Shown piece by piece: positions 35,226 to 43,560 of a stretch of DNA of 64,000 nucleotides (the first letter of the stretch is position 1; each line of letters begins with the position of its first letter). The stretch is from JBFGFX01 sp965232455 (GTDB lineage: Bacteria; Pseudomonadota; Gammaproteobacteria; Steroidobacterales; Woeseiaceae). Where the stretch lies: assembly GCA_965232455.1 (NCBI GenBank), contig OZ246981.1, forward strand, positions 5,518,001-5,582,000. Reading direction: 5' to 3'. The notes beneath the pieces were generated by a model. That model searched no databases, had not been told where the DNA came from, and saw only the letters and a program-made list of their open reading frames with translations. A program made the position numbers and the translations under genes.

Positions 35226-35567
35226 ATGCACGAACGAATGACCGTCGCAGCCGCTCTCCATGCGGTCGGGGAGGCCAGCGATCGAAGTTATGCGATTCTT
35301 CGCGAACACGGCAGCCTGGAGCTCGGCTTTTACAAACCGGACAAAATCGATCCTCAACAACCTCACGACCGGGACGAGGTTTACGTCGTTCAATCGGGAT
35401 CGGGCGAGTTCGTCTGCGGCGAAGAACGACAGCCGTTCGAGCCGGGTGAAACCCTGTTTGTCCCGGCCGGTGCCGTCCATCGTTTCGAGAATTTCACTGA
35501 CGACTTTGCGGCATGGGTAATCTTCTACGGCCCCCGTGGCGGCGAGGCCGCGGAAGCTTGTCCCTAG
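35226..35567 (+). CDS. Single-domain cupin protein
   Basis: The 113-residue cytoplasmic cupin has motif 1 QPHDRDEVYVVQSGSG (His and Glu as metal ligands) and motif 2 ETLFVPAGAVHRFENF (final His). It follows AGGAG by 7 nt and the aminotransferase by 16 nt. Small cupins often act as isomerases, dioxygenases or ligand-binding proteins, and no specific reaction can be named. Co-expression with the aminotransferase suggests a common amino-acid-derived substrate (inference). Confidence 0.88.
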   Translation: MHERMTVAAALHAVGEASDRSYAILREHGSLELGFYKPDKIDPQQPHDRDEVYVVQSGSGEFVCGEERQPFEPGETLFVPAGAVHRFENFTDDFAAWVIFYGPRGGEAAEACP

Positions 35568-35604
35568 CCGGGCGGCGAGCGGCAGCCGCTGTTATCCTGT
35601 CGAG

Positions 35605-35973
35605 ATGAGCACGTCCGAACAGTTTGATCTCGTTTTTGCGGAACTGCGCAAGATCATGCTGGACGTCGCCGGCGACCTCGAGATTGTCCGTGACGATCCG
35701 GGCGATCTGTACATCGACACCCGGTACGTAATGAAGAACAAAAAGCCGCTCTTCTTTGGTGCAGTTAACATAAGAAAGCGCTACGTGGCCTATCACCTCA
35801 TGCCCGTTTACGTACGTCCCGCGTTGCTCGAAACCGTCTCCGATCGCCTCAGGTCACGTATGCAAGGCAAATCCTGTTTCAACTTCACGTGCGTCGACTC
35901 CGGGTTGAATAAAGAGCTTGCGCAATTGACCAAAGCCGGTTATCACTTCTACGCTAGTGAAGGTTATCGATAA
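35605..35973 (+). CDS. Conserved protein of unknown function
   Basis: The 122-residue protein contains LYIDTRYVMKNKKPLFFGAV, RKRYVAYHLMPVYVRPALLE and RMQGKSCFNFTCVD. I remember this pattern from uncharacterised cytoplasmic proteins, and it has a loose similarity to the DUF1801 fold. There is no signal peptide or catalytic motif. It lies 37 nt after the cupin gene on the same strand. Confidence 0.7.
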   Translation: MSTSEQFDLVFAELRKIMLDVAGDLEIVRDDPGDLYIDTRYVMKNKKPLFFGAVNIRKRYVAYHLMPVYVRPALLETVSDRLRSRMQGKSCFNFTCVDSGLNKELAQLTKAGYHFYASEGYR

Positions 35974-36027
35974 CCAGGGCTTTCAACATCCACGGAGTCC
36001 TGATTGTCCTTGGGGAACGTTGCTGCG

Positions 36028-36399
36028 ATGGCGAAAATTCTGGGCGTAGGAAGCGTATTCATCCGATCACCGGATCCGGACGGCCTGTATGCCTGGTACA
36101 GCCGCTGCCTCGGGACGGAACATGCCGAGTTTTGCGACCGCGCGTCCCCGGGGACCGAGTACTCGCAAAACCCGCTGCTGTGGAGCATCGTCGATGGCGA
36201 CCCGCACAGCCTCGACCATGGAAGAAAGGATTTCACCTTCAACCTGATTGTCGCCAACGTCGATGCGGCGCTCCAGGACATTGCCGCGGCCGGCGGAACC
36301 GTTGTCGGCGAAGCGGAAAACGGAGACAAAGGCCGTTTTGGATGGTTTATCGACCCTGACGGCAACAAAATCGAGCTTTGGCAACCAAAGCTGAACTAG
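36028..36399 (+). CDS. VOC family (glyoxalase/bleomycin-resistance/dioxygenase) protein
   Basis: The 123-residue single VOC unit starts AKILGVGSVFIRSPDPDGLY, has the pairing strands DFTFNLIVANVDAALQDI, and ends RFGWFIDPDGNKIELWQP with the terminal Glu metal ligand. Which VOC reaction it performs cannot be told. Start ATG 36028 follows GGGGAA; a TTG at 36004 is possible. Its TAG stop is the first part of a dispersed repeat unit (36396 onward). Confidence 0.88.
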   Translation: MAKILGVGSVFIRSPDPDGLYAWYSRCLGTEHAEFCDRASPGTEYSQNPLLWSIVDGDPHSLDHGRKDFTFNLIVANVDAALQDIAAAGGTVVGEAENGDKGRFGWFIDPDGNKIELWQPKLN

Positions 36400-36437
36400 G
36401 GCCTGTTAACACTATGCGAGTGATCCCTGCCGGTTCT
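36396..36437 (+). repeat. Dispersed repeat copy 2
   Basis: CTAGGGCCTGTTAACAC followed by GCGAGT and ATCCCTGCCGG matches, over about 42 nt, the minus-strand tandem copies at 45.89-45.95 kb. It begins on the stop codon of the VOC gene. Confidence 0.8.
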
Positions 36438-36568
36438 GCGGGAGTTCGTCCTGGCGAGCGGCCAGGATCAGTCACTAAAGATCAATCCGCGGTCCGCGGG
36501 ATACGTCAGATTCATCACTGAGGGCGGATTGGGGCTCCTACACAACTGCCGCGGCGCCGTCTTTTCTC

Positions 36569-37201
36569 TCAGACGGATGTCCAGACGGTCTCAAGAACCT
36601 CGGTCAGTCCGGCTTTGCGAAACTTGGGCGAACCGGTACCGATATCGTTGCGTGAATACGCTCGTTCGAGACCGGGCCAGTAAGCTCGAACCTCACCCGG
36701 GCTAACCGAGAAAGGCGGACCCGGAACGGCGTCCTGGTCGTATTCCAACGTCAGAAGCATCTGGTAAGCGTCGGTTTCCAGCAGCGAACGGGTGTGCGCC
36801 ACGTAACGCGGCCGCTCGGACTCCGGCAGGGCGACCAGCGCGCCGCGATCGTAAAACGCCTGAAACGGACCGCCCTCGAAATCGAAATAGTCGCCGCAGT
36901 AAAGGCGGATAGGCGCGGACAGCGCCCGGTAACACTGCAGCTCGCCGGCAACGGTATTCTCAAACCCCATATCGTGCTCATGAAAAAAGGCGCGTACCGC
37001 AATCTCGGATATTTCCACACCGACGACGTCCAACCCTTGCGCCGCCAGCCAGAGGAGATCAACGGACTTGCCGCAGAAAGGAACAAGGACACTGCTTCCG
37101 CGCACGAGGCGGGGCCAGTACCTCTTCAGAAGTGCGCTGCCATCCGCCTCGTGCCAGCCGATGCGCCCTTCACGCCAGCGCTCCAACCAGACGTCCCGCA
37201 T
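36569..37201 (-). CDS. tpm: Thiopurine S-methyltransferase
   Basis: The 210-residue TPMT family methyltransferase has WLERWREGRIGWHEADGSAL at the start, the SAM-binding VPFCGKSVDLLWLAAQG, VVGVEISEIAV, and FYDRGALVALPE. Bacterial members methylate thiopurines and oxidised selenium or tellurium compounds. The start at 37201 (MRDVWLERW) is the family-typical one. It is divergent from folD and shows no operon partner. The stop at 36569 is preceded on the genome by about 170 nt containing the dispersed repeat and a 7-bp hairpin (TCCTGGC/GCCAGGA). Confidence 0.93.
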   Translation of the reverse strand: MRDVWLERWREGRIGWHEADGSALLKRYWPRLVRGSSVLVPFCGKSVDLLWLAAQGLDVVGVEISEIAVRAFFHEHDMGFENTVAGELQCYRALSAPIRLYCGDYFDFEGGPFQAFYDRGALVALPESERPRYVAHTRSLLETDAYQMLLTLEYDQDAVPGPPFSVSPGEVRAYWPGLERAYSRNDIGTGSPKFRKAGLTEVLETVWTSV

Positions 37202-37456
37202 CAGGCTAGCCCGAAAACGGCGTTCGATCGGGCAAGGGGGTGACCGGGTGCGCGCCGCCACCGGCCGATTTGAATCCGGGCATCCGTGGTTTGTTCATCG
37301 GGTCATGGTAACACCCGGTTTTGATCGGTACGGCGACTATTGCGTATAGCGTGCGGCCCCGTTCGCCGGTACCATCTGCGCCTCGCAAACCGGCCTCAAG
37401 TCGTCGGCAAAAAGGCCGCTGCTGCGGTCTGTTCTTTCTACTGGGAATGGAGAATC

Positions 37457-38335
37457 ATGACAGAAGCGCGATTGATCGACGGCAAAGCCAAAGCCGCCAA
37501 GCTATCGGAATCGATCAAAACGGAAACCGAGGCGCTTGTCGCCAGGGGCGTCCGGCCGGGACTCGCGGTCGTCATTGTCGGCGAAGACCCGGCCAGCCAG
37601 ATTTACGTTCGGAACAAACAGCGCACGGCGGAAAGCTGCGGCTTCCTGTCGACCAAACACGCGCTCGCCGCCGACGTGAGTCAGGAAGAACTTCTGGGTC
37701 TCGTTCAAACTTTGAACGACGACGCCAGCATACACGGCATTCTGGTCCAACTGCCGCTGCCGTCTCACCTGGATGAACAGGCTATTACGCAGTCGATCTC
37801 ACCCCGCAAGGACGTCGACGGATTTCATTTCGAGAACGTCGGTAAGCTGAGCGCCGGGCATTTGGAGCGGGCTTTTGTACCCTGCACGCCCGCCGGCTGC
37901 ATGCTTATGGTCGAGGACGAATTCGGGAAGGACCTGTCCGGCCTCAATGCGGTTGTCGTCGGACGCTCCAACATCGTCGGCAAGCCGATGGCGAACCTGC
38001 TGTTGCGCGCAAATGCGACGGTGACGATTTGTCACAGTCGCACCAGGGAGCTGCCGGCGATCGTCAGGAACGCCGATATCCTCGTTACGGCAGTCGGCCG
38101 GCCGGAAATGGTCAAGGGCGAATGGATCAAACCGGGCGCCGTGGTCATTGACGTCGGCATGAACCGGATCGAAGGCGACGGTGACTCGAAGTCGCGGCTG
38201 GTGGGCGACGTCCATTTCGAGTCCGCACGGCGCGTAGCGGGCGCCATTACCCCGGTTCCCGGCGGGGTCGGGCCGATGACGATTGCGATGCTAATGGCCA
38301 ACACGCTCAGATCGGCCAAACGTTTCGGGGCCTGA
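37457..38335 (+). CDS. folD: Bifunctional methylenetetrahydrofolate dehydrogenase / methenyltetrahydrofolate cyclohydrolase
   Basis: The 292-residue enzyme interconverts 5,10-methylene-, methenyl- and 10-formyl-tetrahydrofolate with NADP. The active-site Tyr-x3-Lys is in SQIYVRNKQR (near residue 50-56), the folate loop is GILVQLPLPSHL, the catalytic Asp region PRKDVDGFH, and the dinucleotide site VVGRSNIVGKPMANLL. The PGGVGPMTIAMLM block closes the fold. Start 37457 follows a GGAG-like site, and upstream in-frame codons do not resemble the family. It lies 54 nt before mtnA and may be co-transcribed with it. Confidence 0.97.
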   Translation: MTEARLIDGKAKAAKLSESIKTETEALVARGVRPGLAVVIVGEDPASQIYVRNKQRTAESCGFLSTKHALAADVSQEELLGLVQTLNDDASIHGILVQLPLPSHLDEQAITQSISPRKDVDGFHFENVGKLSAGHLERAFVPCTPAGCMLMVEDEFGKDLSGLNAVVVGRSNIVGKPMANLLLRANATVTICHSRTRELPAIVRNADILVTAVGRPEMVKGEWIKPGAVVIDVGMNRIEGDGDSKSRLVGDVHFESARRVAGAITPVPGGVGPMTIAMLMANTLRSAKRFGA

Positions 38336-38389
38336 CCCCGCCGCCCGGCTGGTTACAATGCACGCAAACGGGGCGTACGGAGCAGGAAC

Positions 38390-39502
38390 GTGAAAAAGAG
38401 CGGTGAGGACTTTCGGACGATCTGGCTGAAGCCGGGCGATCCGACAACGGTGCAGATCATCGATCAGCGCCAACTGCCGCACCGCTACCGGGTCCACGAT
38501 CTGAGGAGCTGTGAGGACGGCGTCCTCGCCATCAGGGACATGCTCGTCAGGGGCGCGCCGCTCATCGGGGCGACTGCCGCGTGGAGCCTGTACCTCGCCG
38601 GGCTCGCGGCCGGCAAGGGCGAGCGCGCCGACAAAGTCCGCGAGGCGGCCATTGCCGTCAGCGCAGCACGACCGACGGCCGTGAATCTTCGCTGGGCAGT
38701 GCAGAGGACGCTTGCCGCGATCGAGAGCGCCGCGGACGAGGACGTCGTGGAGACGCTGAAGGAAGAGGCGCTTGCCATCTGCGACGAAGACGTCGAAATT
38801 TCACGCGGTATCGGCCTACACGGCCTGGCCCTCATCGAGGAAATCGCCGAGAGAAAGGGCGGCGAGGCCGTCAACGTCCTGACGCATTGCAATGCCGGCG
38901 CTTTGGCGACAATCAACTGGGGCACGGCCACCGCGCCGATTTATTTTGCACATCGGAAGGGCATCAAAGTACACGTCTGGGTTGACGAAACCCGGCCGCG
39001 CAATCAGGGATCACAATTGACCGCCTGGGAACTGGCGGAAAACGACGTACCGCATACGCTCATCGTCGACAACGCCGGCGGCCATCTCATGCAGCACGGC
39101 ATGGTCGATCTCTGCCTTGTGGGCACCGACCGCACAACGCGCAGCGGCGACGTTGCGAACAAGATCGGAACCTACCTGAAAGCGCTGGCCGCGGCGGACA
39201 ACGGTGTACCGTTCTATGTCGCACTGCCGTCGACGACGATCGACTGGACCATCGACGACGGCGTTACCGGCATACCGATCGAAGAACGCGACGCCAGCGA
39301 AGTTTCTCATATCGCCGGCGCATCGGCCGCCGGGATCTCGACCGTAAACACGGTTCCGACCGATACCGTGATCAGCAATTACGCGTTTGACGTCACCCCG
39401 GCGCGCCTGATAACCGGGCTGATTACCGAGTGCGGCATTTGCGACGCCAGCGAGCGCGGGCTCGCCGAGTTGTTTCCTGCGCAAGCGAAACGCGCCTCGT
39501 GA
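38390..39502 (+). CDS. mtnA: S-methyl-5-thioribose-1-phosphate isomerase
   Basis: The 370-residue enzyme converts methylthioribose-1-phosphate (or 5-deoxyribose-1-phosphate) to the ribulose-1-phosphate. Family features are MLVRGAPLIGATAAW near residue 50, NVLTHCNAGALAT with the catalytic Cys near 167, DETRPRNQGSQLTAWEL, and the catalytic Asp in LVGTDRTTRSGDVANKIG near 247. The start is GTG 38390 after GGAGCAGGAA. The class II aldolase gene overlaps its stop (GTGA), so the isomerase product is probably handed to that enzyme. No mtnC, mtnD or mtnK follows in the window. Confidence 0.95.
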   Translation: MKKSGEDFRTIWLKPGDPTTVQIIDQRQLPHRYRVHDLRSCEDGVLAIRDMLVRGAPLIGATAAWSLYLAGLAAGKGERADKVREAAIAVSAARPTAVNLRWAVQRTLAAIESAADEDVVETLKEEALAICDEDVEISRGIGLHGLALIEEIAERKGGEAVNVLTHCNAGALATINWGTATAPIYFAHRKGIKVHVWVDETRPRNQGSQLTAWELAENDVPHTLIVDNAGGHLMQHGMVDLCLVGTDRTTRSGDVANKIGTYLKALAAADNGVPFYVALPSTTIDWTIDDGVTGIPIEERDASEVSHIAGASAAGISTVNTVPTDTVISNYAFDVTPARLITGLITECGICDASERGLAELFPAQAKRAS

Positions 39503-40113
39503 TCGACGAAGGTTACGTCAAGTTCGATATCCGGTGGACCAAAACGCCGCCGCTCACCTGCCCGGAACTCGAGGCGCTCAACTATTGGCGTTCGCGCCTT
39601 ATCGACGCTCGTCTGATCGGTCACTATGAAACGCTCGGCATCGGTTACGGCAACCTGAGCACGCGCGTCGGTGACGACGGGCACTTCATCATCAGCGCCA
39701 CTCAGACCGGGCACATACGATCAGCGGGCCCGGAGCACTATGCGCTGGTGACCGGAGCCGACATCGCCGCCAACAGCGTGTCGTGCGAGGGACCGATGCA
39801 GGCGTCCTCCGAGTCGATGACCCATGCGGCCATCTACGCAGTCGACCCCGCCATCCGCTCGGTGGTCCACGTGCACGACGCCGAGCTCTGGTCCCGGTTC
39901 CTGGACAAGATCCCTACGACCGGGGCCCGGATCGCATACGGCACGCCGGAGATGGCGCGGGAGTTCGTCCGGCTCTGCGAAGACAGTCGTTTTTTGACGA
40001 TCGGGGTCGCGGCCATGGCCGGTCACGACGCGGGCCTTGTGGCGATTGGGTCAAGCGTCGAACAAGCCGCAAGGCGAATTCTTGATCTCGGCAAAGCCAA
40101 GCGAGGTCAGTGA
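39499..40113 (+). CDS. Class II aldolase / MtnB-like protein
   Basis: The 204-residue class II aldolase/adducin domain protein begins at GTG 39499, overlapping the mtnA stop by 4 nt. GYGNLSTRV, ISATQTG, SSESMTHAAIY and the zinc site VVHVHD (HxH) with a third His in MAGHDAGL are visible. Next to mtnA it could be MtnB (methylthioribulose-1-phosphate dehydratase) or the 5-(methylthio)ribulose-1-phosphate/5-deoxyribulose-1-phosphate aldolase of the DHAP shunt. The absence of other mtn genes makes the aldolase option attractive, but that is inference. Confidence 0.88.
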   Translation: MIDEGYVKFDIRWTKTPPLTCPELEALNYWRSRLIDARLIGHYETLGIGYGNLSTRVGDDGHFIISATQTGHIRSAGPEHYALVTGADIAANSVSCEGPMQASSESMTHAAIYAVDPAIRSVVHVHDAELWSRFLDKIPTTGARIAYGTPEMAREFVRLCEDSRFLTIGVAAMAGHDAGLVAIGSSVEQAARRILDLGKAKRGQ

Positions 40114-40136
40114 CGATAGAGGCGTCAGCGGCTCCG

Positions 40137-40550
40137 CTACTCCGGATCGGTGGCGACGACAATCGGTTCCAGTCGGAATCGGTAAGTGCGGCACGTACGT
40201 GCGGTCGACAGCACCTCGTGCGGCTGCAAGGGCTCGAACGTCGAGTCCTTGATGGCGCGCAGCGCCGGACGCCGGAATATCCGATGGCTGTAATTCTTGA
40301 CTCTGATGCTGCGAATCCGCCCGTTCACGTCGACTTTGAAACAGACCGTTGCGTCTCCCTCGATCCGGTCACGCCGCGCGACACGCGGATAAACCGGAAA
40401 TGCCGTTTTTGCCGGCGTGCGGTCGGTTGACGAATCTACGAAATGCAGTTTCTGTACCGCGACGTCTTGAGCCGGTGACAGTAGCGGCACCAGCAGCAGC
40501 GCCATGGCGGCAAAAAGGGAAACCGCAGGCTTATTGCGGTCTTTGCTCAT
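40137..40550 (-). CDS. TonB C-terminal domain protein
   Basis: The 137-residue exported protein has a signal peptide (about residues 8-27) and a single TonB-like C-terminal domain: VYPRVARRDRIEGDATVCFK, VDVNGRIRSIRVKNYS, and the final AIKDSTFEPLQP. It lacks the Pro-rich spanner and membrane anchor needed to energise transport, so it is more like the periplasmic 'energy transducer TonB' domain proteins of unknown role. Its start lies within the last 20 nt of the upstream TPR gene, so the two are translationally coupled. Confidence 0.85.
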   Translation of the reverse strand: MSKDRNKPAVSLFAAMALLLVPLLSPAQDVAVQKLHFVDSSTDRTPAKTAFPVYPRVARRDRIEGDATVCFKVDVNGRIRSIRVKNYSHRIFRRPALRAIKDSTFEPLQPHEVLSTARTCRTYRFRLEPIVVATDPE

Positions 40551-41070
40551 TGTCGACCTGCGTCTGTCGGTCGTCGACCTCAACTTCCGGCGCCACCGGG
40601 TGCACGGCGTCCATGTACATGGCGCGCGCCACCTTCAGCGTGTGGGCGCCGGGGCGAAGCATTTCGCCCTTCGCCAGGTCCCGTTCGGCCTTCCTGTACT
40701 GGCCGGTCTTGATGTAGATAACCGCGCGATTATTGTAGGCGCGCCAGTTTTCGTCGTTGCGCGCAAGCAGCAGGTCGCAGTAGCCAAGCGCCGCCTGATA
40801 TTGGCCCAGCAGGATGTAACCCGCACACAGGTTGGACAACGCCGCCTCATGTTCCCGCTCGCCGACCGCAACTTCAAGACCCGCAAGCGTTTTTCGGACG
40901 CCCTTTTCGACATCGCCGCTCAGCAACGCCTGTGCGCCTTCGTTCAGGTCCGGATTTCGCGGCCCGATGACCGTTTTGGGGGAGGCGTCGTTCTCAAAAG
41001 CACGATTGCTTTGGGCCGCTACGAGTGACGGCAACAGCAGTGCTGTGATCAATGCGGAAAAAAGTCGCAT
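40531..41070 (-). CDS. Exported TPR protein
   Basis: The 179-residue protein has a signal peptide (MRLFSALITALLLPSLVAAQ). TPR-type helices run from about residue 45: LNEGAQALLSGDVEKGVR, AALSNLCAGYILLGQYQAAL, WRAYNNRAVIYIKTGQYRKA. The start 41070 follows GAGG. A -10-like TATCAT stands at about 41096-41101 without a clear -35. It is coupled with the TonB-domain protein downstream, and the pair may form a periplasmic complex (inference). Confidence 0.85.
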   Translation of the reverse strand: MRLFSALITALLLPSLVAAQSNRAFENDASPKTVIGPRNPDLNEGAQALLSGDVEKGVRKTLAGLEVAVGEREHEAALSNLCAGYILLGQYQAALGYCDLLLARNDENWRAYNNRAVIYIKTGQYRKAERDLAKGEMLRPGAHTLKVARAMYMDAVHPVAPEVEVDDRQTQVDNEQRPQ

Positions 41071-41553
41071 GGAGAAAACCTCGCCAATTACCTTAAATGA
41101 TAGTCCAGTTTCACCTTGAACACCGGCGGGCTGGTTCACGTTTCGGTGCGTCAGGGGCGCCAAACAGGCGCTTCATCGCCGGTATCAGCTTCTTCATCAG
41201 ACCCGTTTCTCGCCGAAAAATTCAATAGTCCGGCGCCCGGAAGGGCCGGCCGCGGCTCTTGCAGGACGCGGAAACGGCGCGTCAAACACCGTTACCGACG
41301 CCGCGTCGCACGTGGCAGTCCGGGCCGGGCCGCGGACGAACTCCCGCCGGGTCGGCGTCCCGCATTCGTCGCCATCGAACAGAGCTGAGTTGCGTCGATC
41401 GTGTTTTTTGTTCTCGCTCACCCAGGCCCCCCCGGCGACGGTTAGCGCGGTGTTCTGCGTCGCCGGACAGTATACGGCCACCCGACCGGGCGGCCCTGTG
41501 GTTTTTTTGCCAATTCTGACTGCCGGCGCCTTCACGGGTACCGTGTGGGCCCC
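41071..41553. other. Long intergenic stretch with no recognised gene
   Basis: Frames on both strands are open for 80-130 codons because of the high GC content, but none has a start signal or family pattern. Only Pro/Arg-rich translations are obtained. Apart from the possible -10 of the TPR gene at its left edge I see nothing functional. Confidence 0.6.
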
Positions 41554-41578
41554 AAAAAAGGGGCCGAATCGGCCCCTT
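41554..41578 (-). terminator. Intrinsic terminator of the DUF4097 gene
   Basis: AAGGGGCCG and CGGCCCCTT (41558-41566, 41570-41578) form a 9-bp stem with a 3-nt loop, followed on the minus strand by six T. It lies downstream of the 56-bp palindrome. Confidence 0.8.
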
Positions 41579-41597
41579 ATGATCAATCGTTATACTC

Positions 41598-41653
41598 GAA
41601 CCTGTCTCGAACCGGATCGCAGCCGCGGCTGCGATCCGGTTCGAGACAGGTTC
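41598..41653. repeat. 56-bp perfect palindrome after the DUF4097 gene
   Basis: Two 28-bp arms (41598-41625, 41626-41653) are exact complements with no spacer. It starts 14 nt after the stop of the minus-strand gene and precedes the intrinsic terminator by about 20 nt. It encodes nothing. It could extrude as a cruciform or form an RNA 3'-end hairpin. Confidence 0.9.
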
Positions 41654-41667
41654 TCGTCGTTACTGCA

Positions 41668-42384
41668 TCAATGGTCCTGCTCGACGCGCCCCTGCACCCC
41701 CGCAAAACGCAGACCACCGCTGCCGTCTTCCTCCACAATCAGGTCACGCCCGACGTCACTGACGTCGATGCTTCCCGAACCGTCCGCGACGACGACGCTT
41801 CCGCCTACCTCGCGAACCTTGATGGAACCGGAGCCGTCCACGATGCGGACATTGTCCCCGGCCCCGTTTATGGAAATGGAACCTGAGCCGTCGTCTACCT
41901 CGATGTTGCCGCCGACAGCCGTCATTACGATCGAACCCGACCCGTCGTCGACCTTGATGTCTCCGCGGACATCGCGAATCTCCATCGAGCCCGCACCGTC
42001 ATCGACCGCGAGGCCCAGGTGCTCGGGTATGCGCACTTCGAGCGCAATGCCGTTCTGCTCACCCCAATTCCACAAACCATTGGACTCGAAATAGCTCTTC
42101 AGCAGGGCCGTATCCCCGTTACGCTCCAGCGTGAGCACCATGTCCGACTCCATGATCTCGCGGGCCTTATCGGCCTTTTCGTTCGCAACCGTTACCGTGG
42201 CGATTACGAGGATTGCGTCGGCGTTCGGGTCGCCGCTGACGTCCAGGCTGCCGGCGCCGGCGTCAATTACCAGTTCCCTGACGCCGTCGGCGTCCATCCT
42301 CAGGTCCCGCACCTCCACGAAATCGTTCCAGGCCGCATGGGCCAGGCTGGCCGTAAACATCGCTATAAACAAAACTCCACGCAT
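41668..42384 (-). CDS. DUF4097-type beta-solenoid exported protein
   Basis: The 238-residue protein has a signal peptide (residues 1-17, ending AHAA). The N-terminal half carries LVIDAGAGSLDVSGD. The C-terminal half is five near-identical repeats of 18-19 residues built on V-D-DGSGSI (GDIKVDDGSGSIVMTAVG, GNIEVDDGSGSISINGAG, and three more), as expected of a DUF4097/adhesin-like parallel beta solenoid. The regular DGSGS turns could bind calcium or a surface. Downstream lie the 56-bp palindrome and a terminator. It is divergent from the oxygenase gene. Confidence 0.88.
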   Translation of the reverse strand: MRGVLFIAMFTASLAHAAWNDFVEVRDLRMDADGVRELVIDAGAGSLDVSGDPNADAILVIATVTVANEKADKAREIMESDMVLTLERNGDTALLKSYFESNGLWNWGEQNGIALEVRIPEHLGLAVDDGAGSMEIRDVRGDIKVDDGSGSIVMTAVGGNIEVDDGSGSISINGAGDNVRIVDGSGSIKVREVGGSVVVADGSGSIDVSDVGRDLIVEEDGSGGLRFAGVQGRVEQDH

Positions 42385-42543
42385 CGTGACAATCCTCTCG
42401 CTGATCCCCGGGCGCCCAGTCGGCGGCTTTAGTGATTAGATGCTCGCCGCGGCGATTCGGTTGCCTGCCGGGGTATTCTTTTCGGCCACGCAGTACACTG
42501 TGGCGCACCAGCGGGCCACGAGGGCCGTAATCAGGGGGTACCG

Positions 42544-43548
42544 ATGAGCGCGACTCGAAACCTCGGGCAGTCAACGCGGGCGCGCGGTTCATTGCAAAAC
42601 CGCATTCCCGGGATAGACGCCGCGCAGCTTGCGGGGACCGCACGGGAGCGGCTGAAAGCCGTTGGCCAGATACGCAAAGCCTGCTTCGAGACCGGGTTTT
42701 TTTGTATCGACAATCTGCTCCGCCGCTCTGTTCACTATCCGGCGGTGCTCGAGCAAATGGCGGCGTTTTTCCGCCTGCCCGCCTCGGACCCGCGCAAGCG
42801 GTCCATCGACGTCTCCGGCCGGGACAACACAAACGGCTGGATGCCGATGTACCGGGAACCCGCCTATCAGCCGGGGACGCTCGCGAACCTGGAATCCTTC
42901 GACTGCGGTCGGCCTTCACGTGGCACCGGCGATACGACACAGCGAAAAAACCGTTGGCCGGAAATCGCCGGCTTTCGCGACGACGTCCAGGCCTTCTGGG
43001 GGGAACTCAGTGTCGCCGGCTGGAGCGTGTTACGCGGAATTGCCGAATCGGTGGGACTCGAACCCGAATTTTTTTGCGTACGCTGCGACTCGCAGGATCT
43101 CAGCACGATGCGGCTCCTGCACTATCCGCCAACCGATCCCGCAACGCTGGACGCCGGCAACGTCGGCATCGCGGCGCACACGGATTTCGAGTGCATGACG
43201 TTCATCATGCAGACCGCGCCCGGCCTCGAACTCATGGACGTCCGTGGGGATTGGTACGATGCACCAGCCGGAAGCGATCGGGTGGTGGTATTACTGGGCG
43301 ATATGCTCGAACGCTGGACGAACGGTCACCTGAAGGCAACCGGCCACAGGGTGCGAAATCGCGACTTCCGGCGTTTCAGCATCGTCCTGTTTTTTGCCGT
43401 CAACGACGGCCTGGACGTGGCGCCGCTGGCCCGGTTCGTTGCCGACGGTGGATCGGGGCGGTACCCGCCCGTGAGCCAGCGCGCACATACCGCGAGTGAA
43501 CTCGCCCGGGCGGAAAAATACCGTGACGAGCTGGCGGGCGAGACCTGA
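42544..43548 (+). CDS. 2-oxoglutarate/Fe(II) oxygenase of the isopenicillin-N-synthase family
   Basis: The 334-residue protein has the N-terminal DIOX_N region (IPGIDAAQL, IRKACFETGFFCIDN) and a catalytic jelly roll. Iron ligands are His212-x-Asp214 (AAHTDFECM) and His268 (KATGHRV), and the 2-oxoglutarate-binding RxS is in RRFSIVLFF about ten residues later. The substrate is unknown; bacterial relatives act on amino acids, ethylene formation or specialised metabolites. A GGGGG site precedes the ATG. It converges on the amidohydrolase gene, 12 nt apart. Confidence 0.9.
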   Translation: MSATRNLGQSTRARGSLQNRIPGIDAAQLAGTARERLKAVGQIRKACFETGFFCIDNLLRRSVHYPAVLEQMAAFFRLPASDPRKRSIDVSGRDNTNGWMPMYREPAYQPGTLANLESFDCGRPSRGTGDTTQRKNRWPEIAGFRDDVQAFWGELSVAGWSVLRGIAESVGLEPEFFCVRCDSQDLSTMRLLHYPPTDPATLDAGNVGIAAHTDFECMTFIMQTAPGLELMDVRGDWYDAPAGSDRVVVLLGDMLERWTNGHLKATGHRVRNRDFRRFSIVLFFAVNDGLDVAPLARFVADGGSGRYPPVSQRAHTASELARAEKYRDELAGET

Positions 43549-43560
43549 AGTCCTGACGCC

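Noticed and set aside
41197..41586. Minus-strand frame of 129 codons in the 41 kb intergenic stretch
   Set aside because: Its start lies inside the terminator hairpin and the translation has no recognisable pattern.
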